From DASPWV01 sp046726375 (GTDB lineage Bacteria; Acidobacteriota; Vicinamibacteria; Vicinamibacterales; UBA2999), in the NCBI GenBank assembly GCA_046726375.1, contig JBKPAJ010000023.1:1-64000 (forward strand): a stretch of DNA of 64,000 nt, given 5' to 3'. Numbering within the stretch: the stretch's first letter is position 1; each line of letters begins with the position of its first letter. Of this stretch, positions 12,563 through 20,804 are shown one piece after another. The notes beneath the pieces were generated by a model that ran no database searches, was not told the origin of the DNA, and worked only from the letters and a program-made list of their open reading frames with translations. The position numbers were made by a program, and so were the translations under genes.

Positions 12563-13194
12563 CGCTTCTGTGTGCGACCTTTAAGGCGGCCTGCCGCGAG
12601 CCTCGTCGAAGCGCCCGCCCTTAGCCTTGTCGAAAGGCTTGCCCTGAGCCTTGTCGACGGGCCTGCCCTGAGCCTCGTCGAAAGGCTCGCCCCGAGCTTC
12701 GTCGAGGGGCTTGTCCTGAGCCCAGTCGAAGGACCGCGTTCGATCAACCCTTCCTTGAGCCCTGCGGCTTTGCGCAAGCGCGCTTCGACGCGTCGCATCT
12801 GGCCCTCGTCACGTTCGTGATCGTAGCCGAGCAAATGCAGCAATCCGTGCAAGGCGAGCACCCGCAACTCGGTGTCAATCGAATGCCCCGCCTCGTCCGC
12901 CTGCCGTTGCGCGACGCCGGTGGCAATGGCGATGTCGCCGAGAAATGTCTCGGTATCGACAGGAAATGACAGCACGTCGGTCGCGCAGTCCTTGCCGCGA
13001 AAGGTGCGGTTCAACGTGCGCATGCGCGCGTCGCTGATGAGCGCGACCGTCACATCGCCACGCGCGCGCGGCGGCGCGGCTCTGCGCAGCCAGGTCGCGA
13101 GCGCGCGGCACGAGATGCGAGTGCTGTCGGGACACGTAACGACGACGTTCAACCGGCCCGGAGATCCGGAACGGCGTCGCTCGGCGGTAGCCAT
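12559..13194 (-). CDS. ybeY: Endoribonuclease YbeY (rRNA maturation), with repeat-encoded tail
   Basis: Zn-dependent RNase for 16S rRNA 3' processing and ribosome quality control. The catalytic motif is intact: LALHGLLHLLGYDHERDEG with its three histidines. Family members are about 150-170 aa; this one is 211 aa because residues about 150-205 consist of an 8-residue period (STRLRAGP, STRLRASL and variants) encoded by six 24-bp DNA repeats that stay in frame. It overlaps the CorC-like gene by 4 bp. The core assignment is firm; whether the tail is kept in the mature protein is unknown. Confidence 0.9.
   Translation of the reverse strand: MATAERRRSGSPGRLNVVVTCPDSTRISCRALATWLRRAAPPRARGDVTVALISDARMRTLNRTFRGKDCATDVLSFPVDTETFLGDIAIATGVAQRQADEAGHSIDTELRVLALHGLLHLLGYDHERDEGQMRRVEARLRKAAGLKEGLIERGPSTGLRTSPSTKLGASLSTRLRAGPSTRLRASLSTRLRAGASTRLAAGRLKGRTQKR
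12598..12741. repeat. 24-bp tandem repeat (6 units) in ybeY 3' end
   Basis: Units begin at 12598, 12622, 12646, 12670, 12694 and 12718, each exactly 24 bp apart, with the core GAGCCTTGTCGAAAGGC. Each unit contains an imperfect palindrome and the last is shorter and more diverged. The 24-bp period equals eight codons, which is why the reading frame survives. Confidence 0.9.
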
Positions 13195-13206
13195 ATGGAT
13201 GCGCTG

Positions 13207-14229
13207 TCAGGCGGGCCGCAACCCCGCATCGCTGCGACGGCGCCCGCGCGCCTCGTCTCGATCAACCTCGGTATTGCCGTACGCCTCGTAGGCCTTGACG
13301 ATTGCCTGCACCAGCTTGTGACGAACGACGTCGCGCTCGTCGAAATACACGAACTCGATTCCTTCGATCCGGCCAACCACGTGCATCGCTTCGACCAGAC
13401 CCGAAGTGCGCCCGGTCGGCAGATCGATCTGGGTGATGTCGCCCGTCACCACCGCCTTCGAGCCGAATCCGAGCCGCGTCAGGAACATCTTCATTTGCTC
13501 GGTGGTGGTGTTCTGCGCCTCGTCGAGAATGACAAAGGCATCGTTCAGCGTGCGACCGCGCATGAAGGCGATGGGCGCGACTTCAATGGTGCCGCGCTCC
13601 AGCATCTTCTCGGCCTTCTCGATGTCCATCATGTCGTATAACGCGTCGTAGAGCGGGCGAAGGTAAGGATTGACCTTTTCCTGTAAATCGCCGGGCAGAA
13701 ACCCCAGCTTCTCGCCGGCCTCGACCGCGGGACGCGCGAGGATGATACGTGAGACTTTCTTGGCGAGGAGATACGAAACGGCCTGCGCCATCGCGAGGTA
13801 CGTCTTTCCCGTACCGGCCGGTCCGATGCCAAAGACGATGTCGTGGTGCTCGATCGCATCGAGGTAGCGCCGCTGGTTGACCGATTTGGCCGTGATGCGG
13901 CGCTTGCCGGCCTGCCGCAGCTGCCCGCCTTTGAGGAAGTGCTCGCGCAGATCCGTCTCGGCGTCTTCCGAAAGGACGTCGATCGCGGTCTTGACGTCGC
14001 GCAACGAAAGATTATGGCCTTCGCTGATGAGTGCGCTGATCTGATCGACCAATCGCGCGACTTTTTCAGTGTTGGAGGCATCGCCCTGGACGATCAGCTC
14101 GTTTCCCTGCGTCTTGACGCGGACGTTGAGAAGCGATTCGAGATGACGGAGGTTCTCGTCGTATGCCCCGAAAAGGGTCTCGATAGCCGCCTCAGGGACG
14201 GCGATCTTGCGCTCGGATGTCGGTGGGAT
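13207..14229 (-). CDS. PhoH family protein (PhoH-like ATPase), probable AUC start
   Basis: Cytoplasmic P-loop ATPase of the PhoH family. Walker A GPAGTGKTYLAMA, Walker B VILDEAQNTT, and a KH-like N-terminal part. In-frame family-like sequence (AIETLFGAYDENLRHLESLL) extends 59 codons upstream of the first conventional-type start, a TTG at 14052, yet no ATG, GTG or TTG precedes it. A consensus AAGGAG at 14243-14238 sits exactly 8 nt ahead of an in-frame ATC at 14229, and a good promoter lies just upstream, so I place the start at ATC (340 aa). It heads the phoH-ybeY-corC-era operon. Alternatives are a TTG start giving a 281-aa protein, or a sequence error. Confidence 0.85.
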   Translation of the reverse strand: MPPTSERKIAVPEAAIETLFGAYDENLRHLESLLNVRVKTQGNELIVQGDASNTEKVARLVDQISALISEGHNLSLRDVKTAIDVLSEDAETDLREHFLKGGQLRQAGKRRITAKSVNQRRYLDAIEHHDIVFGIGPAGTGKTYLAMAQAVSYLLAKKVSRIILARPAVEAGEKLGFLPGDLQEKVNPYLRPLYDALYDMMDIEKAEKMLERGTIEVAPIAFMRGRTLNDAFVILDEAQNTTTEQMKMFLTRLGFGSKAVVTGDITQIDLPTGRTSGLVEAMHVVGRIEGIEFVYFDERDVVRHKLVQAIVKAYEAYGNTEVDRDEARGRRRSDAGLRPA

Positions 14230-14269
14230 TCGCGTATCTCCTTCAGCTACAGTGATTTAACCTGTCGAG

Positions 14270-14298
14270 ATCGTAGCAAGCCGTCTCTGACGCGTCAA
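14270..14298 (-). promoter_or_regulatory. Sigma70-type promoter of the phoH operon
   Basis: On the minus strand: TTGACG (14298-14293), 17-bp spacer, TACGAT (14275-14270). Predicted transcription start is near 14263, leaving a leader of about 34 nt that includes the AAGGAG ribosome site of phoH. Confidence 0.65.
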
Positions 14299-14389
14299 GA
14301 CGGCGGGTGGGGCGAAAGGGCGTGTGGGACGGTACGGCGGTAAGGATCACGCAGATTGGTACACAGCGAAGGCGCCCAAATATTTTCCA

Positions 14390-14503
14390 ACCTGTCCGAC
14401 GAGCCGCACCTGCGCAACCAGCCCGACCAGCCTTACCTGCCCGGTCGGCTTGACCTGAGCTACTCGCCTTGCCTCGCCCAAACCTGCCCCGCCCCAACAA
14501 CCC
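14390..14503. repeat. CCTGCC-type repeat in aspS-phoH spacer
   Basis: The spacer downstream of aspS is filled with imperfect copies of CCTGCCCGACCAGCCTTACC, with a plain 90-bp stretch between it and the phoH promoter. No gene is seen in 14299-14503. The repeat resembles the one encoding the ppdK N-terminus. Confidence 0.6.
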
Positions 14504-16294
14504 CTAAATGGTTCGAATCTTCAACTCGCGCAATTGCCGCGGATCCACTTTTGACGGCGCGTCCGCCATCAGGTCCACAGCGGCCGTGGTCTTCGGAAAC
14601 GGAATCACCTCTCGAATCGACGACTCGCCCGCCAGCAACGCGCAGATGCGGTCCAGGCCCAGCGCGAGACCACCATGCGGTGGAGTGCCGTACTCCAAGG
14701 CTTCAAGGAAGAAGCCGAAACGATCCTTGGCTTCTTCGTCCGACAGCCCGATCAGCCGAAAAACCCTGGCCTGTGTCTCGCGGTCGTGAATACGGATGCT
14801 CCCGCCGCCAAGCTCCCAACCGTTCAGGACGACATCGTAGGCCTTCGCGAGCACCTTGCCGGGATCGCTCTCGAGCAACGGCAGATCCTCTTCGCGCGGA
14901 GCGGTAAACGGATGGTTCACCGGATCCCATCGACGTTCGTCCGCATTCCACTCGAACAGCGGAAAGTCGGTGAGCCAGAGCAGCGCCCACTTGCCTTCAT
15001 CAATGAGGGTTTCTTTTTTCGCGACCTGCAGCCGCAACTGCCCGAGCATTTTGGAGGTTGCATCGGGCGGGCCGGAAGCGAGCACGAGCAGATCGCCGGG
15101 CTTGATGCCCGAGGCTTCGAGCACGCGTCGAATGCCGTCTTCGCCGATAGCTTTCACAGACGACTGCACCGCGAGGGCTGAAGCCCCCCCAGCAGCGCCT
15201 TCCGGCGCATATCGTGCCCACACCAATCCCGCGGCGCCGAGCTGCTTGGCTTGATCAACAAGCTCGTCCACTTCGCGACGCGAGTACTTCGCCGCGCCGG
15301 GAATCACAAATCCGCGAATCGTGCCGCCGTGCGCAACCGCCTCGCGGAAGATCCCAAACGGCGAATCGACAAAAAGGCCCGCAAAATCCTGAATCTCGAG
15401 CCCGAATCGGAGATCAGGCTTGTCCGACCCGTACCTCGCAATGGCTTCGGCGTACGGCATCCGACGGAACGGACGCGGCACGTCGACGCCAATCTCGCGA
15501 AACGCGGCGGCAAGCGCACCTTCCACAACGTTGAACACCTGATCCGGCGTGGCAAACGCCATCTCGAGATCGACCTGCGTGAATTCGAGCTGCCGATCGG
15601 CCCGTTGATCCTCGTCGCGGAAGCAACGGACGATCTGAACGTAGCGATCCATGCCGGAGATCATCAGGATCTGTTTGAAGATCTGCGGCGACTGCGGCAG
15701 CGCAAAGAACTCGCCTGGATGAAGGCGGCTCGGCACCAGGAAGTCGCGCGCGCCTTCCGGCGTCGACTTGGTCAGAATCGGCGTCTCGATTTCCCAGAAG
15801 CCCTGCTCGTCGAAGTACTTCCTGATGGCGAGCGCGATCCGGTGACGAAGCCCGATGTTGTACTGCAGACGCGGCCGCCGCAGGTCGAGATACCGGTACT
15901 TCAACCGGATTTCTTCCGAAACGTTCGATTCTTCGGAAATCGGGAAGGGCGGCGTGCGCGCCTCGTTGAGCACGCGCAGATCGCGCGCGCGCACCTCCAC
16001 CTCGCCGGTCGGCAAGTTGGGGTTGGTCGTTTCTGGCGACCGCTGCTCGACCGTACCGATCACCGCGATCACAAACTCGGATCGCAGCCGCTTTGCGCGC
16101 TCGATCAGCGACTCGTCGCCCTCGATCACGACCTGCGTGTGGCCGTGCCGATCACGCACGTCGATGAACAGAAGCGATCCGAGGTCGCGAATGCGATGCA
16201 CCCAGCCCAGGAGGACGACGTCTTTGGCGACGTCGCTTGCGCGCAGCGCGCCGCAGGTGTGAGTGCGTTTGAGGTTACCTAACTGTTCCGCCAT
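14504..16294 (-). CDS. aspS: Aspartyl-tRNA synthetase
   Basis: Class IIb synthetase charging tRNA-Asp (possibly also tRNA-Asn), 596 aa, bacterial type. N-terminal OB anticodon-binding domain (about 1-110), catalytic domain with motif 2 RCFRDEDQRADRQLEFTQ and motif 3 GLALGLDRI, and the inserted GAD domain (about 290-420). No AsnRS gene is in the window to judge discrimination. It lies directly downstream of hisS with a 51-bp repeat-filled spacer. Confidence 0.97.
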   Translation of the reverse strand: MAEQLGNLKRTHTCGALRASDVAKDVVLLGWVHRIRDLGSLLFIDVRDRHGHTQVVIEGDESLIERAKRLRSEFVIAVIGTVEQRSPETTNPNLPTGEVEVRARDLRVLNEARTPPFPISEESNVSEEIRLKYRYLDLRRPRLQYNIGLRHRIALAIRKYFDEQGFWEIETPILTKSTPEGARDFLVPSRLHPGEFFALPQSPQIFKQILMISGMDRYVQIVRCFRDEDQRADRQLEFTQVDLEMAFATPDQVFNVVEGALAAAFREIGVDVPRPFRRMPYAEAIARYGSDKPDLRFGLEIQDFAGLFVDSPFGIFREAVAHGGTIRGFVIPGAAKYSRREVDELVDQAKQLGAAGLVWARYAPEGAAGGASALAVQSSVKAIGEDGIRRVLEASGIKPGDLLVLASGPPDATSKMLGQLRLQVAKKETLIDEGKWALLWLTDFPLFEWNADERRWDPVNHPFTAPREEDLPLLESDPGKVLAKAYDVVLNGWELGGGSIRIHDRETQARVFRLIGLSDEEAKDRFGFFLEALEYGTPPHGGLALGLDRICALLAGESSIREVIPFPKTTAAVDLMADAPSKVDPRQLRELKIRTI

Positions 16295-16324
16295 ACACTT
16301 GTCGTCAGTCGCCGGTCCCCGGTT

Positions 16325-16389
16325 GCCGGGAATTCCGCAGATTCTTTAGTCGCCGGTCGCCAGTCGCCGGGAATTCCGCAGATTGTTTA
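16325..16389. repeat. 24-bp direct repeat across the hisS stop
   Basis: GCCGGGAATTCCGCAGATT followed by (C/G)TTTA occurs at 16325-16348 and 16366-16389 with one mismatch, embedded in GTCGCCGGTCGCC-like repeats. The second copy codes for the end of HisS and the first lies across and after its stop codon. Confidence 0.85.
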
Positions 16390-17692
16390 TGAATTCGGCT
16401 GCCTGGTCGCGGGCGATCGAGACCTGCTCGCCGCTCGTCAAATTCTTGATCGCCACTTGACCGCGCGCGGCCTCATCGTCTCCGATAATGGCGACGAAGG
16501 GGACGTTTCGTGAGCTCGCGTATTTGAACTGCTTGCCAATTTTGTCGGTGTCGGGATAAACGTCCACGCGCAGTCCGCTTGCGCGAAGCTCGCCTGCCAG
16601 TCTTATCGCATCTGCGGCCCTATCGGCATTCCAGATGGTCACCATGACGTCAGCGGAGGTTGCGACGAGCGACGGCGGAAACATGTCGCGTTCGTCCATC
16701 ACCACGAAGATCCGCTCGAGACCGAGCGAAATGCCGCAGGCGGGCACGTCCTCGCCAAGGAACATGCCAATCAAGTTGTCGTAGCGCCCGCCGCCGCCCA
16801 GCGACCCGGCGAGATCGGGCACGCGTAGTTCGAAGATTGCGCCGGTGTAGTAAGACAGGCCACGTGCAAGGGCTGGCTGAATCTTCACATAACGGCCGAA
16901 GCTGGTGGCCGCGCCCAACCGCACGATCTCCCGCACCTCGCGCAGCGCCATCGTTCCCCGCTCGTCGAGCGTCAGCTGCTGTGCTATCCAATCGAGCCAG
17001 TCGGCACGATTCGCAGCGGCAAGCCACGAACTGAGTTTCTCGCCCGCGGCAGCATCAATCGCGCGGTCCTGAAGCTCTTTCAACACGCCTTCGGGGCCGA
17101 TCTTGTCCAGCTTGTCGAGCGCGACCAGCGCGTCGTTGTGTTTCGCAGCGGGAATGCCAGCGCCACGCAAGAGCGCTGTCAGCAGCCCCCGATGATTCAG
17201 GGCGATTTCAAATTGCTGAAACCCAAGCCGCAGCATGACGTCGGCTGCCGCCGCGAGCAGCTCGGTTTCAACGACCATCGATCGCGAGCCAATCGCGTCG
17301 ACGTCGCACTGATAGAACTCACGAAATCGACCTTTTTGCGGTCGATCAGCCCGCCACACTGGCTGCACCTGATAACGCTTGAAAAACTTCGGCAGCGTCG
17401 CTCGGTATTCGGCGATCACGCGGGCTAGCGGGACCGTGAGGTCGTAGCGCAGCGCCATATCGGCGTCACCGGTTTTGCCTTCCTCTCCCCGCTTCAGAAT
17501 CCGGAAGATGAGACGGTCGCCTTCGTCCCCGTACTTTCCGGTCAAGGTCTCGATGTTTTCTGCGGCGGGCGTCTCCAACGGCTCGAAGCCGTAACGCTGA
17601 TACACGTCCCCGATCACGCCAATGACGTATTGGCGACGTCGGACGTCTTCAGGAAGAAAGTCCCGCATGCCGCGGGCGGGTTTGGTGTTCAT
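16346..17692 (-). CDS. hisS: Histidyl-tRNA synthetase
   Basis: Class II synthetase charging tRNA-His, 448 aa. N-terminal GMRDFLPEDVRRR, motif 2 RADRPQKGRFREFYQCDVD, HisA motif GRYDNLIGMF and the C-terminal anticodon-binding domain. The last residues (NNLRNSRRLATGD) come from the spacer repeat family, so the native C-terminus was probably a few residues different. The upstream spacer is a long hairpin repeat. Confidence 0.97.
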   Translation of the reverse strand: MNTKPARGMRDFLPEDVRRRQYVIGVIGDVYQRYGFEPLETPAAENIETLTGKYGDEGDRLIFRILKRGEEGKTGDADMALRYDLTVPLARVIAEYRATLPKFFKRYQVQPVWRADRPQKGRFREFYQCDVDAIGSRSMVVETELLAAAADVMLRLGFQQFEIALNHRGLLTALLRGAGIPAAKHNDALVALDKLDKIGPEGVLKELQDRAIDAAAGEKLSSWLAAANRADWLDWIAQQLTLDERGTMALREVREIVRLGAATSFGRYVKIQPALARGLSYYTGAIFELRVPDLAGSLGGGGRYDNLIGMFLGEDVPACGISLGLERIFVVMDERDMFPPSLVATSADVMVTIWNADRAADAIRLAGELRASGLRVDVYPDTDKIGKQFKYASSRNVPFVAIIGDDEAARGQVAIKNLTSGEQVSIARDQAAEFINNLRNSRRLATGD

Positions 17693-17696
17693 GAGA

Positions 17697-17848
17697 GTTC
17701 AAAGTTCAAAGTTCAAAGTTCAAAGTTAGTGATTGAGTTAAAAGTTTGAAAGTTCCCAACTCCTCAACTTCCAATTTCCAACTTCCAACTTTCCAACTTT
17801 CCAACTTTCCAACTAACTTTGAACTTTGAACTTTGAACTTGTAACTTG
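17697..17848. repeat. Long hairpin made of CAAAGTT heptamers
   Basis: The whole dcd-hisS spacer is repeat. Left arm 17702-17730 and right arm 17812-17840 are perfect 29-bp inverted copies built of GTTCAAA heptamers; the 81-nt loop holds TTTCCAAC repeats that can extend the pairing. A shorter relative lies at 60899-60930. Confidence 0.93.
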
Positions 17849-17849
17849 T

Positions 17850-18404
17850 TCAGATCTTCGGCAGCGTCACTCCACGCTGCGCCTGATACTTGCCGGCCTT
17901 GTCCTTGTACGAGACCTCGCACGGCTCGTCGCTCTGAAAGAACAACACCTGGGCGATGCCCTCATTCGCGTAGATCTTTGCCGGGAGCGGCGTCGTGTTC
18001 GAGATCTCGATGGTGACGTGCCCTTCCCACTCGGGCTCGAGGGGCGTGACGTTCACGATGATGCCGCAACGCGCATAAGTGGACTTGCCAAGACACACGG
18101 TGAGCACATCGCGCGGAACTCGGAAGTACTCGATGGTGCGGGCGAGCGCAAACGAGTTGGGCGGCACGATGCAACAGTCGGCCTTGATGTCCACAAACGA
18201 TCGCGGATCGAACTTCTTCGGATCGACGACCGAGTTGTAAACGTTGGTGAACACCTTGAAGTCGTCCGCCACGCGGATGTCGTAGCCGTACGACGACAAC
18301 CCGAACGAGACCACACCCTCGCGCACCTGACGATCCTCGAATGGCTCGATCATGCCGTGCTCGAGCGCCATCCTGCGGATCCACCGATCGCTCTTTATTG
18401 CCAT
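17850..18404 (-). CDS. dcd: dCTP deaminase
   Basis: Trimeric dUTPase-fold enzyme converting dCTP to dUTP for thymidylate synthesis, 184 aa. Conserved blocks: SSYGYDIRVADDF, DCCIVPPNSFALA, CLGKSTYARCGI and the C-terminal QAQRGVTLPKI. It is of the monofunctional type by length. It sits in a nucleotide-metabolism run with ndk upstream. Confidence 0.96.
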   Translation of the reverse strand: MAIKSDRWIRRMALEHGMIEPFEDRQVREGVVSFGLSSYGYDIRVADDFKVFTNVYNSVVDPKKFDPRSFVDIKADCCIVPPNSFALARTIEYFRVPRDVLTVCLGKSTYARCGIIVNVTPLEPEWEGHVTIEISNTTPLPAKIYANEGIAQVLFFQSDEPCEVSYKDKAGKYQAQRGVTLPKI

Positions 18405-18490
18405 ATGTTTGGTCTGGTTGATCCAGTTCGTCAGGTAGTACCAGTAAAAGCGTTGACCCGCCCGACCTGCCCAAGCTGCCCGAAACCGCC

Positions 18491-18685
18491 CTACCTTCTC
18501 AGGAGCAATCCCAACAGCGTCAACACCACGCTCACCAGAATCGATGTCGTAATTGGCAAGTAGAACGTGAAGCCCTCGCGTCGAATGACAATGTCGCCGG
18601 GAAGCCGCCCCAGCGGCACGCCGAGCCAGATCAACGCGCCGATCGCCACGATGACCAGCCCGATGACGACGAGCGCTTGACCCAA
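18491..18685 (-). CDS. DUF2905 small membrane protein
   Basis: 64 aa starting at TTG 18685, 7 nt after the ndk stop. Two membrane helices flank the signature LPGDIVIRREGFTFYLPIT, characteristic of DUF2905. The function is unknown. A longer frame running into ndk exists but upstream codons are an ndk overlap with no family similarity, so the TTG start is preferred. Confidence 0.85.
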   Translation of the reverse strand: MGQALVVIGLVIVAIGALIWLGVPLGRLPGDIVIRREGFTFYLPITTSILVSVVLTLLGLLLRR

Positions 18686-18692
18686 GGGACCG

Positions 18693-19106
18693 TTACCTGA
18701 GTTCCATGCCGCAGAAGAAGTAGCCGAGCTCGAAGGCGGCCGTGTCGGGCGCGTCGGATCCGTGCGTCGCGTTGTTGTCGATCGACGCGCCAAATTCCTT
18801 GCGCAGCGTCCCGTCCGCGGCCTTGGCTGGATCGGTGGCGCCCATCAGGTCGCGCCACTTGCGGATCGCGTCGGGGGCCTCGAGGCACATCACCACGCTC
18901 GGGCCGGAGGACATGAAATCGGTGAGCCCGCCAAAGAACGGCCGCTCGCGATGCACGTGATAAAAGCCTTCGGCTTCAGCCTTCGACATGTGAATCATCC
19001 GCATCGCGCGCACGTTGAAGCCTGCCTCCTCAACCCGCGCGAGTATGCGGCCCACGACACCCTTCCGCACCGCGTCGGGCTTGATGATGGCAAATGTGCG
19101 TTCCAT
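18693..19106 (-). CDS. ndk: Nucleoside diphosphate kinase
   Basis: Transfers the gamma phosphate of ATP to NDPs through a phosphohistidine, 137 aa. N-terminal ERTFAIIKPDAVRKGVVG and the active-site block NATHGSDAPDTA with its catalytic His. The start ATG is only 11 nt behind a perfect TATAAT box, so the mRNA would have almost no leader. Confidence 0.97.
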   Translation of the reverse strand: MERTFAIIKPDAVRKGVVGRILARVEEAGFNVRAMRMIHMSKAEAEGFYHVHRERPFFGGLTDFMSSGPSVVMCLEAPDAIRKWRDLMGATDPAKAADGTLRKEFGASIDNNATHGSDAPDTAAFELGYFFCGMELR

Positions 19107-19117
19107 ATATCCGAACG

Positions 19118-19123
19118 ATTATA
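19118..19123 (-). promoter_or_regulatory. -10 box of ndk (near-leaderless)
   Basis: TATAAT on the minus strand, 11 nt before the ndk ATG. No convincing -35 hexamer is visible at 16-18 bp. Predicted 5' leader about 4-5 nt. Confidence 0.5.
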
Positions 19124-19208
19124 GCCCGCCCGGCTCAGCCGCTGGCTTGGTCCCACGCTTGCAGTTTGCTCATCGGGCGGACGTGTGTTTGCCCGAGGAA
19201 GGGACATC

Positions 19209-19712
19209 ATGACGCACTTCAAGCACGCTGTTACGCTCTTTGCCGCGGCCGCGTTCCTCGCTGGCTCCGCCGCTGCGACGGCTCAACAAAAGCCGGCCGC
19301 GATAGGCTCGACCGTGACGATCGTCTCGTGCGTGGAGAAAGCGCAAAACAGCAGCGGCGACAAGTTGGTGCTCACGCATGTCGCCGATGTGCCGACGCAG
19401 CCGGCCACCCACGGGCGCGTCGTTTACTGGATTGAAGATGTCAGCAAGCTGAAGCCGCACGTCGGACATCAGGTGCGCATCACCGGCAAGGTCGCCAACG
19501 TGGACAAATCAGAGATCGAAGTCAGGAACAAAACCACCGGCGCGGTCGCTGAAATCGAGGGACACGGCACTGAGGTGAAGACGACGCCGGACAAGGCGCG
19601 CGTCTCCAATCCAGGTCAGACTCCAAAAGAACAGGACATCCCAACGACGGTCGTAACGCTCGCGCTCGACAAGGTGGAGATGGTCGCTGAACGCTGCAAG
19701 CTCGTGCAGTAA
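19209..19712 (+). CDS. Small secreted protein, unknown function
   Basis: 167 aa from the ATG at 19209, which puts a clean Sec signal peptide (HFKHAVTLFAAAAFLAGSAAATAQQ) at the N-terminus; an earlier ATG at 19185 would add eight non-family-like residues. The mature part has a SCV motif followed by a hydrophobic beta-rich pattern ending in GHQVRITGKV, like a small OB-type fold. The same pattern occurs in the protein at 35781-36146. It is the only plus-strand gene in the first 23 kb. Confidence 0.75.
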   Translation: MTHFKHAVTLFAAAAFLAGSAAATAQQKPAAIGSTVTIVSCVEKAQNSSGDKLVLTHVADVPTQPATHGRVVYWIEDVSKLKPHVGHQVRITGKVANVDKSEIEVRNKTTGAVAEIEGHGTEVKTTPDKARVSNPGQTPKEQDIPTTVVTLALDKVEMVAERCKLVQ

Positions 19713-19911
19713 CTCGCGACTCTGGATTCCTGGAGATCTGGTGATTTGGAGCACATCTGGAGTTCTCCACATCATGGAGATCAGCAAATCTAGAAAATCT
19801 CGAGATCTGCTCCAAATCCATCTCTCCAAATCTCCATCTCTCCAAATCTCCATCTCTCCAAATCTCCATCTCTCCAAATCTCCATCTCTCCACCTCTCCA
19901 CGTTTCCAGAT
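19713..19911. repeat. Tandem 8-mer TCTCCAAA/TCTCCATC hairpin
   Basis: Ten consecutive 8-mers from 19823 to 19902 alternate TCTCCAAA and TCTCCATC, changing to TCTCCACC/TCTCCACG at the end. The left half (19725-19810) carries complementary GGAGATCTGG / GATTTGGAG motifs, so the transcript folds on itself. No gene is present. The same motif family fills 60051-60153, 61515-61690 and 62875-62972. Confidence 0.93.
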
Positions 19912-20787
19912 TCACCCTCGCAGTACCTCAGCGACGGCGCTACCTATGTCCGCAGGCGACTTCACAACGCGAACGCCGGCAGCTGTAAGTGCGGCCATCT
20001 TTTCGGCCGCGGTGCCTTTGCCGCCGGCGATGATTGCACCGGCGTGACCCATCCGACGCCCAGGCGGCGCCGTCTGACCCGCGATGAAGCCGACCACCGG
20101 CTTTCTGAAATTCGCCTTGATCCACGAGGCCGCTTCTTCTTCCGCGGAGCCGCCGATTTCGCCGATCATGACCACGGCTTCGGTGTCGGCGTCGTTGGCA
20201 AAGAGCTGCAGCGCGTCGATGTACATCGTGCCGATCAACGGATCGCCGCCAATGCCAACGCACGTCGTCTGGCCGAGGCCGAGCTTTGTGAGCTGATCGA
20301 TCGCTTCATAGGTGAGTGTGCCGCTCTTCGACACGATGCCAACGCACCCTTCCTTGCAGATATGGCCGGGAATAATGCCGGCCTTGGCCTTGCCCGGCGA
20401 GATGATGCCGGGGCAGTTCGGCCCGATGAGGCGGGTTTGGGGATGCGATTTGAGAAATGTGAGCGCCTTGAGCATGTCGAGCGTTGGAATGCCCTCGGTG
20501 ATGCAAACCAGGAGGGCGATGCCAGCATCCGCGGCTTCCATGATGGCGTCGGCGGCAAACGCCGGCGGCACGAAGATCACTGACGTGTTCGCGTCTGTCG
20601 TCCTCACCGCTTGCGCGACGGTGTCGAACACCGGAAAGCCTTGGTGGACCGTGCCGCCTTTACCCGGAGTGACACCGCCGACAACGTTGGTGCCGTAGTT
20701 CTTTGCCTCCAAGGCGTGAAAAGTTCCTTCGCGTCCGGTCAAGCCCTGAACAATCAGCCGCGTGTTTTTGTCCAGAAGTACTGCCAA
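19912..20787 (-). CDS. sucD: Succinyl-CoA synthetase alpha subunit
   Basis: TCA-cycle enzyme subunit binding CoA and carrying the phosphohistidine, 291 aa. VQGLTGREGTFH, GVTPGKGGT, and the phospho-His region GHAGAIIAGGKGTA (His about 248). It lies downstream of sucC with a 42-bp spacer containing a palindrome. Confidence 0.97.
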   Translation of the reverse strand: MAVLLDKNTRLIVQGLTGREGTFHALEAKNYGTNVVGGVTPGKGGTVHQGFPVFDTVAQAVRTTDANTSVIFVPPAFAADAIMEAADAGIALLVCITEGIPTLDMLKALTFLKSHPQTRLIGPNCPGIISPGKAKAGIIPGHICKEGCVGIVSKSGTLTYEAIDQLTKLGLGQTTCVGIGGDPLIGTMYIDALQLFANDADTEAVVMIGEIGGSAEEEAASWIKANFRKPVVGFIAGQTAPPGRRMGHAGAIIAGGKGTAAEKMAALTAAGVRVVKSPADIGSAVAEVLRG

Positions 20788-20804
20788 GTCCCAACCCCTG
20801 TAGA

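Noticed and set aside
14505..14530. GGTTCGAATCT, similar to a tRNA T-loop
   Set aside because: It is the 3' end of aspS; no acceptor stem, D arm or anticodon arm can be drawn around it.
19509..19901. Minus-strand reading rich in Glu-Arg-Trp repeats
   Set aside because: It is only the translation of the 8-mer repeat DNA, has no conserved domain and runs over the end of the 19209 gene in antisense.
19823..19902. Regular tandem repeats that might suggest a CRISPR array
   Set aside because: Units are 8 bp and contiguous with no unique spacers; no cas gene is in the window.
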